Source of the DNA: CAZNPW01 sp964575185
Lineage (GTDB): Bacteria; Pseudomonadota; Alphaproteobacteria; Rhodobacterales; Rhodobacteraceae
Reading direction: 5' to 3'
Length of the DNA: 34,010 bases
Assembly: GCA_964575185.1 (NCBI GenBank)
Contig: CAZNPW010000033.1
Span: 1 to 34,010, forward strand
The position numbers and the translations under genes were made by a program. Under the pieces are notes generated by a model. The model was not told where the DNA came from. It did not search any database and was given only the letters and a program-made list of their open reading frames with translations. This document shows positions 1 to 6,172 of the stretch, one piece after another (within the stretch, counting starts at the first letter, position 1; each line of letters starts with the position of its first letter).

Positions 1-327
1 TTCAACATCGGCGAGAACGAGGTGACGGCGGGGGAGCTCAAGACCCGCGGCTACTACCAGGGGTCGAACGTCAGCTACAACCTGAAGAAGCTCGTGGATC
101 TCGGCTACATGCACCACCAGCGCTCCGACATCGACCGCCGGTCGGTGCGGGTGCGGCTGACCGAGAAGGGCCGCCGCCTGCGCGGCGTGGTGGCCGACCT
201 CTTCGCCCGCCACGCCGAGGCGCTGGAACGCCGCGCGGTGATCGGGACGGAGGGTCTCGACGACATCAACCGCGCGCTGCGGCGGATGGAGCGATTCTGG
301 ACGGAACAGATCCGCTACATCTACTGA
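1..327 (+). CDS. MarR-family transcriptional regulator (LdtR-like), 5' truncated by window edge
   Basis: The reading frame is open from base 1, so the true start lies upstream; 108 C-terminal residues are visible. They hold the second half of a MarR winged helix: a recognition-helix region (residues YYQGSNVSYNLKKLVDLGY) followed by the wing with the family hallmark DRRSVRVRLTEKGR, then a C-terminal dimerisation helix. The very conserved YNLKKLVDLGYMHHQRS stretch resembles the alphaproteobacterial LdtR group of MarR proteins, which control cell-envelope (L,D-transpeptidase) genes; that assignment is from recall of the family, not from neighbours. Two hairpins follow the stop codon. The Mu-like element has inserted about 85 bases downstream without damaging the gene. 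Confidence 0.85.
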   Translation, partial: FNIGENEVTAGELKTRGYYQGSNVSYNLKKLVDLGYMHHQRSDIDRRSVRVRLTEKGRRLRGVVADLFARHAEALERRAVIGTEGLDDINRALRRMERFWTEQIRYIY

Positions 328-343
328 GGTTTCCGCGGAAAGC

Positions 344-372
344 GGGGGGAGGGGCCGTCGGCCCCTCCCCCC
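344..372 (+). terminator. Strong GC hairpin downstream of the MarR gene
   Basis: A perfect 13-bp inverted repeat (344-356 and 360-372, arm GGGGGGAGGGGCC) with a 3-base loop lies 17 bases after the MarR stop codon. It is followed by C-rich rather than T-rich sequence, so it may act as a Rho-independent terminator of the GC-rich type or as an mRNA-stabilising hairpin. Confidence 0.6.
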
Positions 373-388
373 GACCCCCCCCTCCCCG

Positions 389-411
389 ATCGGGGGCTTT
401 CCGCCCCCGAT
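389..411. terminator. Second hairpin, abutting the left end of the Mu-like element
   Basis: A 9-bp inverted repeat (389-397 and 403-411, arm ATCGGGGGC) with loop TTTCC. The last base of the right arm is the first base of the inferred mobile element, so only 8 bp belonged to the original host site. The element appears to have inserted at the edge of the MarR terminator. Confidence 0.5.
407..410. repeat. Left copy of the putative target-site duplication (CCGA)
   Basis: CCGA immediately outside the left TG terminus; the same four bases lie at 9147-9150 immediately outside the right CA terminus. Four matching bases alone are weak evidence, but they sit exactly at the ends predicted independently from the symmetric inner repeats. 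Confidence 0.5.
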
Positions 412-419
412 GTGCTGCT

Positions 420-455
420 CGCAATTGTTCTGCAATGGTCGAAATTAAACTGCAA
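420..455 (+). repeat. Left-end transposase-binding repeats L1 and L2
   Basis: Two tandem sites, CGCAATTGTTCTGCAA (420-435) and CGAAATTAAACTGCAA (440-455), spaced 20 bp start to start. They match inverted sites at the right end of the element. Repeated AT-rich sites at both ends are what MuA-type transposases bind. Confidence 0.8.
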
Positions 456-502
456 CGGCCGGTCGCAGCCGGGAAGATCCGGTAGCAGGTGGTAACAGCT
501 GA

Positions 503-886
503 TCAGCGGCGCGCGGTTTCGGCACGGTGGCGGTGCCACCAGCGGTGCAGGCCGGACCTTGACGGGCGGGTTTCGGGCGGGAAGTGGGCGGCGGCCTCGG
601 CAGCGATGTCGGCGAAGGTGAGGCGGTCGATCCGTGCCAGGACGAAGGCGCGCAGGTCCGGGTTGGCGTCGATCTTCGACAGGCGGCCGGTGCGGTGTTG
701 GCGGCGGTGGCGCGCGTCCGGGTCTTCGACGGCGGAATGGAAGGACGGTTCAAAGGGGGCTTCGACGGCCGATTGAACGGTCCCGCCAAGCGCGGCATTC
801 AGGCGGTCCAACGCGCGGGCCGCGTCGTCGCAAGCCTGGCGCAGGCCGACGGCAGACACGGGCGGGATTGCCGGTCCTTCGGTCAT
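503..886 (-). CDS. Small basic HTH-like protein, last gene of the Mu-like element (possibly gp27/DUF3486-like)
   Basis: 127 residues, ATG at 886, and the promoter-distal gene of the minus-strand block. The C-terminal half (about residues 68-120) reads as a helix-turn-helix: KIDANPDLRAFVLARIDRL, then a predicted turn, then SRSGLHRWWHRHR. This recalls the small DUF3486/gp27 proteins of Mu-like phages, which have the pattern of a leading acidic helix and a terminal SRSxLxRY helix and are thought to be small-terminase-like or regulatory. The assignment is tentative. Residues 10-65 are low complexity, with an alanine-rich helix and a His/Arg-rich linker. If it were a small terminase subunit, it would be the only packaging component in the element. 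Confidence 0.6.
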   Translation of the reverse strand: MTEGPAIPPVSAVGLRQACDDAARALDRLNAALGGTVQSAVEAPFEPSFHSAVEDPDARHRRQHRTGRLSKIDANPDLRAFVLARIDRLTFADIAAEAAAHFPPETRPSRSGLHRWWHRHRAETARR

Positions 887-1016
887 CGGCTATCCCATCC
901 GCGCAGGGCGTGACACGGTGATATTCTCGCGGCCGTAGCACGACCGACAGGTCGGAGCGCTATGCGGGGTTTCCGGGCAACCGGGTGCGAGGCCCTGCCG
1001 CCCTGCGCTTGGCTTG

Positions 1017-1385
1017 TCATCGCACCCTCTCGTCGCGCAGGTAGCCGCGCACGGCCACGTCGGTCTTGCGCAGCCGGCGGGCGATTTCGGCGGTGGACAT
1101 GCCCTGCCAGGCCAGCATCTTCGCCAGCCATCGGTTCGCCAGCGGCACCCGCTTCTGAAGCCCGTCCGCGACGGCGGCAAGCCGCTCGGCCGCGTCCTGG
1201 CCGACAAGGCGAACGTGCCCTGCCCGGTGCGGGTTGCCGTAAACGGTCAGCTCGGCCCCGCCATAGGCCAGGAGGAACGCGACTGCGCCGTCCGACCCCA
1301 AGGCTTCGACGTAGGGCGCGACCTGCGCCGGCGGGCGCGGCATGGGGCGGGCGACGGCGGTAGGTGGCGGCGTGTCGGGCGTCAC
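1017..1385 (-). CDS. Mor/C-like transcription activator of the Mu-like element
   Basis: 122 residues with a GTG start at 1385. The central segment LLAYGGAELTVYGNP matches the conserved YGG-x(2)-hydrophobic beta strand of the Mor/C family. The C-terminal part LAKMLAWQGMSTAEIARRLRKTDVAVRGYLRDE is a clear helix-turn-helix, in the position where Mor carries its DNA-recognition helices. Mor in phage Mu (129 aa) activates the middle promoter and C the late promoters. Here the gene is located after the protease gene, at the far end of the head block, instead of between early and late genes. Its natural target may be the 395-bp regulatory gap at 3871-4265. The N-terminal 20 residues are Pro-rich, and the true start could be slightly internal. 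Confidence 0.65.
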   Translation of the reverse strand: MTPDTPPPTAVARPMPRPPAQVAPYVEALGSDGAVAFLLAYGGAELTVYGNPHRAGHVRLVGQDAAERLAAVADGLQKRVPLANRWLAKMLAWQGMSTAEIARRLRKTDVAVRGYLRDERVR

Positions 1386-1422
1386 GGGCGGATCGGACCT
1401 TTGCCAGGGTGATTGCGGCAGG

Positions 1423-1460
1423 CCCGATCCGGCACCCCGGAGAAAGGTGCGGGACCGGGC
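1423..1460 (-). terminator. Imperfect hairpin between the protease and Mor-like genes
   Basis: GCACC (1432-1436) pairs with GGTGC (1446-1450) around a 9-base loop, and the flanking CCCGaTCC and GGAcCGGG extend the stem imperfectly. It lies in the 138-bp gap between the protease stop (1524) and the Mor-like start (1385), so it may terminate head-gene transcription before the regulator. Confidence 0.4.
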
Positions 1461-1523
1461 CTTCCGGGCGGTGAACGACGCCGCCCTTCACGTCCCCGGA
1501 CCCTCGACCGGGGGCGCAAACCT

Positions 1524-2063
1524 TCAATCGGCCAGCGTGCCCGGCTTCAGGCCCAATTGGGCACAGACGGCGGCGGCAAGCGATCCATCCGGCGCGTCGG
1601 CGGTGCCTCTGGCGGCGGCGGGCGGGCGGTTCGGAAGCAGCTCGCGGTGCAGGGCCGCGAACGTCGCGCCGGACTTGGCAAGGAAGGTGTCGAAGCTCGC
1701 CTCGTCGGAACGGCAGAGGGCCAGTGCCCAGTCCCGCATGGCCGGCGTCAGATAGCCCCGGTCCATCGCAACCCGGACCTTTTCCGCCGCGCGCCCGGCG
1801 GCGACTTCGGCGCGTTCGGTCGCCCGCGCGCTGGCCAGCGACTGCATCACGTCCATTGGCACGTAGAGGGCGGGATCGGGCTTGCCGCCGGCCAGTTCGG
1901 AAGCCGTGGCCGTCGCGGGGCCTCCGGCAATCTTGCGCAGCTGCGCTACCATCCGCTCCACCAGGCCCGCCACGGCGTCGGCCGTGGCGTCGGTCGGCAA
2001 GCCCAAGGCCGTGACTAGGCGCGCCATGAAGGCCGCGGGATCGGCGGTGTCGGTGTCCTTCAT
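1524..2063 (-). CDS. Internal in-frame start: putative scaffold protein (Mu gpZ equivalent)
   Basis: Within the protease frame an ATG at 2063 (protein start MKDTDTADPAAFMARLV) is preceded by GTGAGGAA, a strong ribosome binding site seven to eight bases upstream. The resulting 179-residue product is the alanine- and helix-rich C-terminal region only. In phage Mu the scaffold Z is made from just such an internal start in gene I, so the same arrangement is inferred here. The evidence is the position of the Shine-Dalgarno sequence and the domain boundary; expression is not proven. Confidence 0.6.
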   Translation of the reverse strand: MKDTDTADPAAFMARLVTALGLPTDATADAVAGLVERMVAQLRKIAGGPATATASELAGGKPDPALYVPMDVMQSLASARATERAEVAAGRAAEKVRVAMDRGYLTPAMRDWALALCRSDEASFDTFLAKSGATFAALHRELLPNRPPAAARGTADAPDGSLAAAVCAQLGLKPGTLAD

Positions 2064-2519
2064 CGTCGGTTCCTCACGGGCAAGGGCTTTCAAGTGCAGG
2101 TTCGGCTTGTGGACAAGGCCCGCGCCGGTCAGGCGGACGACCTGCGCCGTGGACGGGCTGAAGAGGAAGGACGGCGACAGGTAGCGGTAAGCCTTCTGGC
2201 CGATCAGCTCGGCTGCCGTGGCGGTCCATTCGACCCGGCCCCAGAGGCCGCGCGCATCGGCCTTCAGCTCCTTCAGCCATCCCGCCGCCGGCACCGGGCC
2301 GGTGCGCGGCTTGCCGTCGTCGAGCTGGTGTTCGTAGTCCACCGGCAGGTCCACGCCCCGGCCTTCGAAGTCCAAGATGACCGCCGCCGGGTCGGCCAGA
2401 TCGAAGACCCGGCCGTCGCGGCCGGTCATGCGCCCGGCGGGGAAGAGCTGCACCCACTGCGGCGCGGCGGTGCCGGTCAGCTCCACGTCGCAGATGGCGG
2501 ACCGCAGGCCGGTCATCAT
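1524..2519 (-). CDS. Mu gpI-like prohead protease with scaffold domain
   Basis: 331 residues; Mu gpI is 361. The N-terminal half is the head-maturation protease: PVDYEHQ carries the catalytic histidine, AAGWLKEL and LWGRVEWT are family strands, and YRYLSPSFLF carries the serine. The C-terminal half (from about residue 153) is an alanine-rich helical region that fits an internal scaffold, as in Mu where I and Z share one frame. The start ATG at 2519 overlaps the stop of the upstream small head gene (ATGATGA arrangement), indicating translational coupling. The gene is transcribed after the capsid gene, whereas in Mu I precedes T. No frameshift or stop is seen, so the protease looks functional. 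Confidence 0.85.
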   Translation of the reverse strand: MMTGLRSAICDVELTGTAAPQWVQLFPAGRMTGRDGRVFDLADPAAVILDFEGRGVDLPVDYEHQLDDGKPRTGPVPAAGWLKELKADARGLWGRVEWTATAAELIGQKAYRYLSPSFLFSPSTAQVVRLTGAGLVHKPNLHLKALAREEPTMKDTDTADPAAFMARLVTALGLPTDATADAVAGLVERMVAQLRKIAGGPATATASELAGGKPDPALYVPMDVMQSLASARATERAEVAAGRAAEKVRVAMDRGYLTPAMRDWALALCRSDEASFDTFLAKSGATFAALHRELLPNRPPAAARGTADAPDGSLAAAVCAQLGLKPGTLAD

Positions 2520-2944
2520 GCGGCCCGCGTCAGGCTTTCGTCCAGGCGCACCCACACGCCCTGGGGCACCACGTCTTCGATCAGCCCCGCCCGCGACCGC
2601 GTGGCGGTGCCGTCGGTCCGCGCCACCTGATCGTCGTCCAGGATGAAGCATATCCGGCCGATGTCGGCGATTGTGATCAGGTCGCCGGCACTCGCGTTGC
2701 GGAAGAGGAAGATGCCGGGCCGCCAGGTGACGGATGCTGCGCCGGCCGCGCCCAAGGTGTTGTCCACGGCCTCTTCGGCCCGGCCGACGCCGACGGCGTT
2801 GACGGCCACGGCCCCGCGCACCAGGTGGCCGGTCGCGTTGCGCATCAAGAGCGCACCGGCGAAGATGCGCGTGGCCGCGCCGACAAGGCTGCGGCGGTTG
2901 TCGCCGGTGCGGGCGAGAGTGTTGCGGTCGGCGGTCAGGGGCAT
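2516..2944 (-). CDS. Small head (decoration/cement-like) protein of the Mu-like element
   Basis: 142 residues, ATG at 2944, with GAAGGA about 10 bases upstream. It lies between the gpT-like capsid gene (32-bp gap) and the protease (stop/start overlap). Sequence is glycine/alanine-rich with repeated short beta-type segments (AGALLMRNATGHLVRGAVAVN, GDLITIADIGRICFILDDDQVARTDG) resembling the beta-barrel DUF2190-type decoration proteins that lie between protease and capsid genes in many phages. I recognise the genomic position and fold style, not a strict family signature, so the decoration role is inference. It might also be a head-tail joining protein. Confidence 0.6.
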   Translation of the reverse strand: MPLTADRNTLARTGDNRRSLVGAATRIFAGALLMRNATGHLVRGAVAVNAVGVGRAEEAVDNTLGAAGAASVTWRPGIFLFRNASAGDLITIADIGRICFILDDDQVARTDGTATRSRAGLIEDVVPQGVWVRLDESLTRAA

Positions 2945-2976
2945 GGCGGCGGTCCTTCAGGTCCGGTCGGGCAGGA

Positions 2977-3870
2977 TCAGGCGAGGTAGGGCGAGACGAT
3001 CAGCTTGGCCGTGTCCTTCCACGGGTTCGACGCGCCGCTCGCACCGTTCGCGCTGTTGACCAGGTCGAGACCCGCCTGTTCGAGCGCGGGGGGCACGACA
3101 AGCGCCGTCGGGGTGACGCCCAGGATGCGCCCGCCGTCGGCCCGGAAGCCCATCATGGCGGCGCGGGCGGCGGCATAGTTGGCGGCGTTCAAGGTCTGGC
3201 GCGACCCCCAGGCAAGTTGCCATAGGCCGAAGCCCGCGTTGACCCGCGCCCGCAGGCCGTAGAGGTAGTTGTCGTTGCGGAAGACGTATTCGTCGTTCGC
3301 GTCGGTCACCTGCTGGAAGTCGTAGCCCGACCGTTCCTGCCAGATCATCGGCCGGATGGACCGGCTGGTGTCCAGGAGGAACCAGGGCGTCCCCGCCCCG
3401 CCGTCGGTGTTCGCCACCAGCGTCGTGACGCCGTCCGCACCTTCGACCGGATGGTCCACGTCGAAGAAGAACTGCCCGTCGTAGCAGACCTGCGAGAAGC
3501 CGTTGCGCAGCAGGCCGAAGAGCATTTCGTCGGGGTGCCGCTTCGCGTTCTGCCCCATCTCGGCGAACATCGGCTTGAAGACGCCAAGGCGGTCGTCTTC
3601 GATGTCTTCGCGGCGGACTTCGACGGTCGCCTCGAACTTCCGGTTGAGGATGCTGAAGCTGTAGGTGCGCAGGTTCTGCACCTGCCGCTGGCCGATCCAC
3701 TCGCGCATGCCCGGCATCGCGCCGATCCAGCTGTAGGTTTCGTCCCGCCCGACGCTGGGCACCGTCATCGCGATGTGCTGCGCGTGCGACGGGGCCAGCA
3801 TGTAGGCGTCGGTGTAGACCGACTTGAAGCCCTTGTAGACCAGGTCGAGCGCGGCGGTGTTGGTCAGCAT
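2977..3870 (-). CDS. Mu gpT-like major capsid protein
   Basis: 297 residues; Mu gpT is 305. The N-terminus MLTNTAALDLVYKGFKSVYTDAY and the segment SYSWIG-like (ETYSWIGAMPGMREWIGQRQ), then FEATVEVRREDIEDDRLGVFKPMFAEMGQNAKRHPDEMLFGLL, are characteristic of the Mu-like major head subunit (HK97 fold). The C-terminal half contains ANDEYVFRNDNYLYGLRARVNAGFGLWQLA and VVPPALE, also typical. The frame stays open to 4050, but the ATG at 3870 is chosen because family similarity begins there and AGGGAA precedes it. It is the first gene of a minus-strand block that follows a 395-bp regulatory gap. The gene is intact, which argues against simple prophage decay. Confidence 0.9.
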   Translation of the reverse strand: MLTNTAALDLVYKGFKSVYTDAYMLAPSHAQHIAMTVPSVGRDETYSWIGAMPGMREWIGQRQVQNLRTYSFSILNRKFEATVEVRREDIEDDRLGVFKPMFAEMGQNAKRHPDEMLFGLLRNGFSQVCYDGQFFFDVDHPVEGADGVTTLVANTDGGAGTPWFLLDTSRSIRPMIWQERSGYDFQQVTDANDEYVFRNDNYLYGLRARVNAGFGLWQLAWGSRQTLNAANYAAARAAMMGFRADGGRILGVTPTALVVPPALEQAGLDLVNSANGASGASNPWKDTAKLIVSPYLA

Positions 3871-4265
3871 CGGTGATCGTTCCCTGACTGGCGCGGCGGC
3901 GCCTGTTGTCGGTTCAGGGATACGTTCCGGGACGAAGCGGAAACACCCGCAACGATGTGTGGGGAAGCGGTCAGGCTTGCGCGCGCGCGACGGCGGACTT
4001 ACCGTCGGTCCGGGACGCGCGGCATGAGAACGCTGCCTCATACGCAGCACGGTTCGGCCGTTAGTGACAGGGCGCGTCTCGCCACTGCCCCAGCCTTCAA
4101 AATCTAAACGTCAACGACGCGAATTTAAACGGGGTGCCGGGCTTCCGGGTAGGGCGGGCCGCCCCCGAACCGGAAGGCCCGTCAGCGGCCCGCTCCTGAA
4201 GTCTGCGGATATGGAAGGGGCGGCGCGTTGCCGCGCCGCCCCTGTTGTCTGCCGTGTCGATCCGG
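3871..4265 (-). promoter_or_regulatory. Regulatory gap upstream of the capsid block, with two 10-bp direct repeats
   Basis: No gene is seen in these 395 bp. They contain a comparatively AT-rich patch with two near-identical sites, AATCTAAACG (4101-4110) and AATTTAAACG (4122-4131), 21 bp apart, so on the same face of the helix. On the minus strand they read CGTTTAAATT and CGTTTAGATT with TTGACG between them, pointing toward the capsid gene. A small inverted pair ATGAG/CTCAT occurs at 4025-4041. The likely role is the middle/late promoter of the element, perhaps activated by its Mor-like protein. Confidence 0.45.
4216..4243 (-). terminator. Hairpin terminator after gemA
   Basis: A perfect 12-bp inverted repeat (4216-4227 and 4232-4243, arm AGGGGCGGCGCG) with a 4-base loop lies 23 bases beyond the GemA stop codon on the minus strand. 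There is no long T run. It probably closes the early operon. Confidence 0.6.
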
Positions 4266-4715
4266 TCAGGCAGCGGTATCTGCCGGCTTGGACCGCCGCG
4301 CCGCCACGGCACGCGCCTTCATCGCTTTCAGCGCCGTGATGATCCGCCCCGCCATGGGCGCGGTTACGAAGCGCAGCGCGCTAACCTTGAAGGTGCCGGT
4401 CAGCCATTTGTTCAGCTCGTCTTCCCCGGCATAGGCGAAGCGGGTGTATTCCTTCCACAGGACGCGGATCAGCTCCATCTGCGGAAAGCTCGCCATGCCG
4501 GGCCGCTTGCCGAAGTCCGGCCCCTTCGCCTCGAGCGGCCGGAAGCCGCTATAGGCGAGAAAGCCCATGAAGGCGTCGAAGGCGTCCTGATCCATGTCGG
4601 TCGAGCTGGTGACGCCGGCGATCTGCGCCAGCGCCGTGCGATACATGCCGTCGGTCCAGCCCAGCTTCTGGACAGCGACGTGCAGGAGCTTCTGCTGATT
4701 GCGCGACAGACTCAT
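4266..4715 (-). CDS. gemA: GemA / Mu gp16-like regulatory protein (DUF1018)
   Basis: 149 residues. The sequence MSLSRNQQKLLHVAVQKLGWTDGMYRTALAQIAGVTSSTDMDQDAFDAFMGFL is a classic DUF1018/GemA N-terminus: an initial helix ending in a K-LGW motif, then the YR-x-L segment and a repeated helical hairpin. GemA of phage Mu is an early protein that alters host gene expression and DNA topology; its exact biochemical role in other phages is unclear. Start ATG at 4715 overlaps the stop of the preceding gene (ATGA). It is the last gene of the early operon, followed by a 12-bp hairpin. In Mu-like phages GemA lies between the transposition genes and mor, as it partly does here. Confidence 0.85.
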   Translation of the reverse strand: MSLSRNQQKLLHVAVQKLGWTDGMYRTALAQIAGVTSSTDMDQDAFDAFMGFLAYSGFRPLEAKGPDFGKRPGMASFPQMELIRVLWKEYTRFAYAGEDELNKWLTGTFKVSALRFVTAPMAGRIITALKAMKARAVAARRSKPADTAA

Positions 4716-5074
4716 GCCGCACCGCCTTCTCGCGCTTCCCGCGCCGCGCTGTGCAGGTGCAGGTCGAGCATGTCGAGCGCGTGGAACTCGCGGTCTTCCA
4801 TGCTCCGCACCGCCCGCGCCGACATCCGCATGAACGCCTGAATGACGGGGTCTTCCGGGTCTATAGTCCCGCTTGCGGCACGGTAGCTGAAGAAGTGGAA
4901 GATCTGGCCCGCGTCGCGCGCCAGCTCGAGAATGTCAGGGATGGCCGTGTCGAGCGTGGCGATTTCTTCCGTCGTCAGCTTCAGAGGCACAGTCAGCGCC
5001 CGCGCTCTGCGGTCCGCCTCGACTGCTTCGAGCGCCGCGTGGTCGGGGATGACCGCTTGGTGCTTCAAGGTCAT
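4712..5074 (-). CDS. Early-operon protein of unknown function (120 aa)
   Basis: 120 residues, acidic and mostly helical, ATG at 5074 overlapping the stop of the previous gene by ATGA, and its own stop overlapping gemA the same way. No motif is recognised. Residues about 30-60 (LKLTTEEIATLDTAIPDILELARDAGQIFHFFSY) and 85-115 (RSMEDREFHALDMLDLHLHSAAREARE) predict two long helices. Small genes of this kind between the B gene and gemA are usual in Mu-like phages and often modulate host functions, but nothing specific can be said from sequence. Confidence 0.7.
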   Translation of the reverse strand: MTLKHQAVIPDHAALEAVEADRRARALTVPLKLTTEEIATLDTAIPDILELARDAGQIFHFFSYRAASGTIDPEDPVIQAFMRMSARAVRSMEDREFHALDMLDLHLHSAAREAREGGAA

Positions 5075-5391
5075 TGTACGCCTCCCATGGTGAAGCCTGC
5101 CGTCGAAGCGTAGACTTCGACCTTCTCCGCGCGAGCCATCCTGACGTAGGCGCGGTCCATGATTGCGGTCGCGGCCACCGCATCGGCCTGCATCGCCGCA
5201 ATCGCCGGTGCCAGGCGCGGGAACCCGCCAAGTCCCTTGGCCAGCGTGTCCAAAGCGGTCGCCTGCCCGGCGACGAAGATCAGGATCGACATGAGGTCGT
5301 CCCCCAGCTGCGCCAGCTGGGCTTCCGTCCCCGGCACGATCATCAGCCGGGCGTCGTCCGGCACGGCAAAGGTGAAGGTCAGGGCCTGCAT
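5071..5391 (-). CDS. Early-operon protein of unknown function (106 aa)
   Basis: 106 residues. ATG at 5391 is chosen because it overlaps the TGA of the MuB-like gene (TGATG); a GTG one codon earlier is also possible. The protein has a beta-type start (MQALTFTFAVPDDARLMIVPGT) followed by amphipathic helices rich in Ala and Met. No catalytic signature, membrane segment or signal peptide is seen. Tight coupling to the transposition gene upstream and to the next gene (ATGA overlap at 5071-5074) shows it is an integral part of the early operon. Confidence 0.65.
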   Translation of the reverse strand: MQALTFTFAVPDDARLMIVPGTEAQLAQLGDDLMSILIFVAGQATALDTLAKGLGGFPRLAPAIAAMQADAVAATAIMDRAYVRMARAEKVEVYASTAGFTMGGVQ

Positions 5392-6152
5392 CACACGCCC
5401 CCCTTCATCTTGATGACCTGCCGCAGCATCGCGACCGTCACCGGCTTATCGCCGGCGGCGATCCGCGCCGTCCGCGCCACGCTGTCAAGTGCGCGCAGAT
5501 TGCCCGCGACCGCCCCCAGCTGCTCAAGCTCGGCCGTCAGGTCCGCCTGGCCGGGGAAGAGCGCCTTCGCCAGGTCGGCGATTTCCGCCTTATCCGGGCC
5601 GGGCAGGCGCACGTTGTGCGTGACCCGCGACAGAAGCGGCCGGAAGCCCGCCACCCGCAGGTTGCCGCCCTTGCCCATGAACATCTCGTTACCGACCAAG
5701 GCGCAGCCGAAGGCCGGACCGCTGGACAGGCCAAGCCGCGCATGGGTGCCACGATCCCAGAGGGACCGGATTACCTCAAGGATTGCCGGCTTCAGCTCCT
5801 GCGCTTCGTCCACCAGAAATGCGACCTTCCGGCCGAAGTCCTGGAACGGGTAGCCCCGCAACAGACTGTCCAGCGCCTCGACCCCGTCGGCCGTCGATCC
5901 GGCTTCGATCCGGTATTGCGACAGCACGGTGCGCGTGAAGGCGCTGATCGACCCGCCGTTCGCCGGCGAGGCCGTCGCGCGGATCACGTCCACGCCGCGC
6001 CCTTCCAGCTCGGCCGTGATCCGGTCGAGCGCGAAGGTCTTTCCGATGCCCGCCGGCCCGCGCAGGATGGCAAGGCCCGCGCCGGCGATCACGTCGTCGA
6101 TGACGCTGCGCAGGATTGATCCGACCGCCGTCGGAATGGTAGCTACGTCCAT
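5391..6152 (-). CDS. MuB-type AAA ATPase, transposition target-selection protein
   Basis: 253 residues; MuB is 312. Walker A is GPAGIGKTF (about residues 32-40) and Walker B is VAFLVDEAQEL (about 110-120), followed by sensor-like and lid segments; the C-terminal 70 residues form the small helical domain. Proteins of this class bind target DNA as ATP-dependent filaments and activate the MuA transposase. Compared with MuB the N-terminal HTH extension is short. ATG at 6152 is preceded by AAGGGGG, a good ribosome binding site, and is preferred over an upstream start at 6185 that would overlap the transposase gene. The gene lies 20 bp after the transposase stop. Confidence 0.85.
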   Translation of the reverse strand: MDVATIPTAVGSILRSVIDDVIAGAGLAILRGPAGIGKTFALDRITAELEGRGVDVIRATASPANGGSISAFTRTVLSQYRIEAGSTADGVEALDSLLRGYPFQDFGRKVAFLVDEAQELKPAILEVIRSLWDRGTHARLGLSSGPAFGCALVGNEMFMGKGGNLRVAGFRPLLSRVTHNVRLPGPDKAEIADLAKALFPGQADLTAELEQLGAVAGNLRALDSVARTARIAAGDKPVTVAMLRQVIKMKGGV

Positions 6153-6172
6153 GTGTGATGCCCCCTTGAAGG

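Noticed and set aside
883..1527. 214-codon minus-strand open frame spanning the Mor-like gene
   Set aside because: Arg/Ala/Gly-rich shadow in another frame of the Mor-like gene, which has a better start and an HTH.
3871..4050. 60-codon N-terminal extension of the capsid protein
   Set aside because: Sequence is Arg/Pro-rich and unlike gpT; the ATG at 3870 has a ribosome binding site and family similarity starts exactly there.
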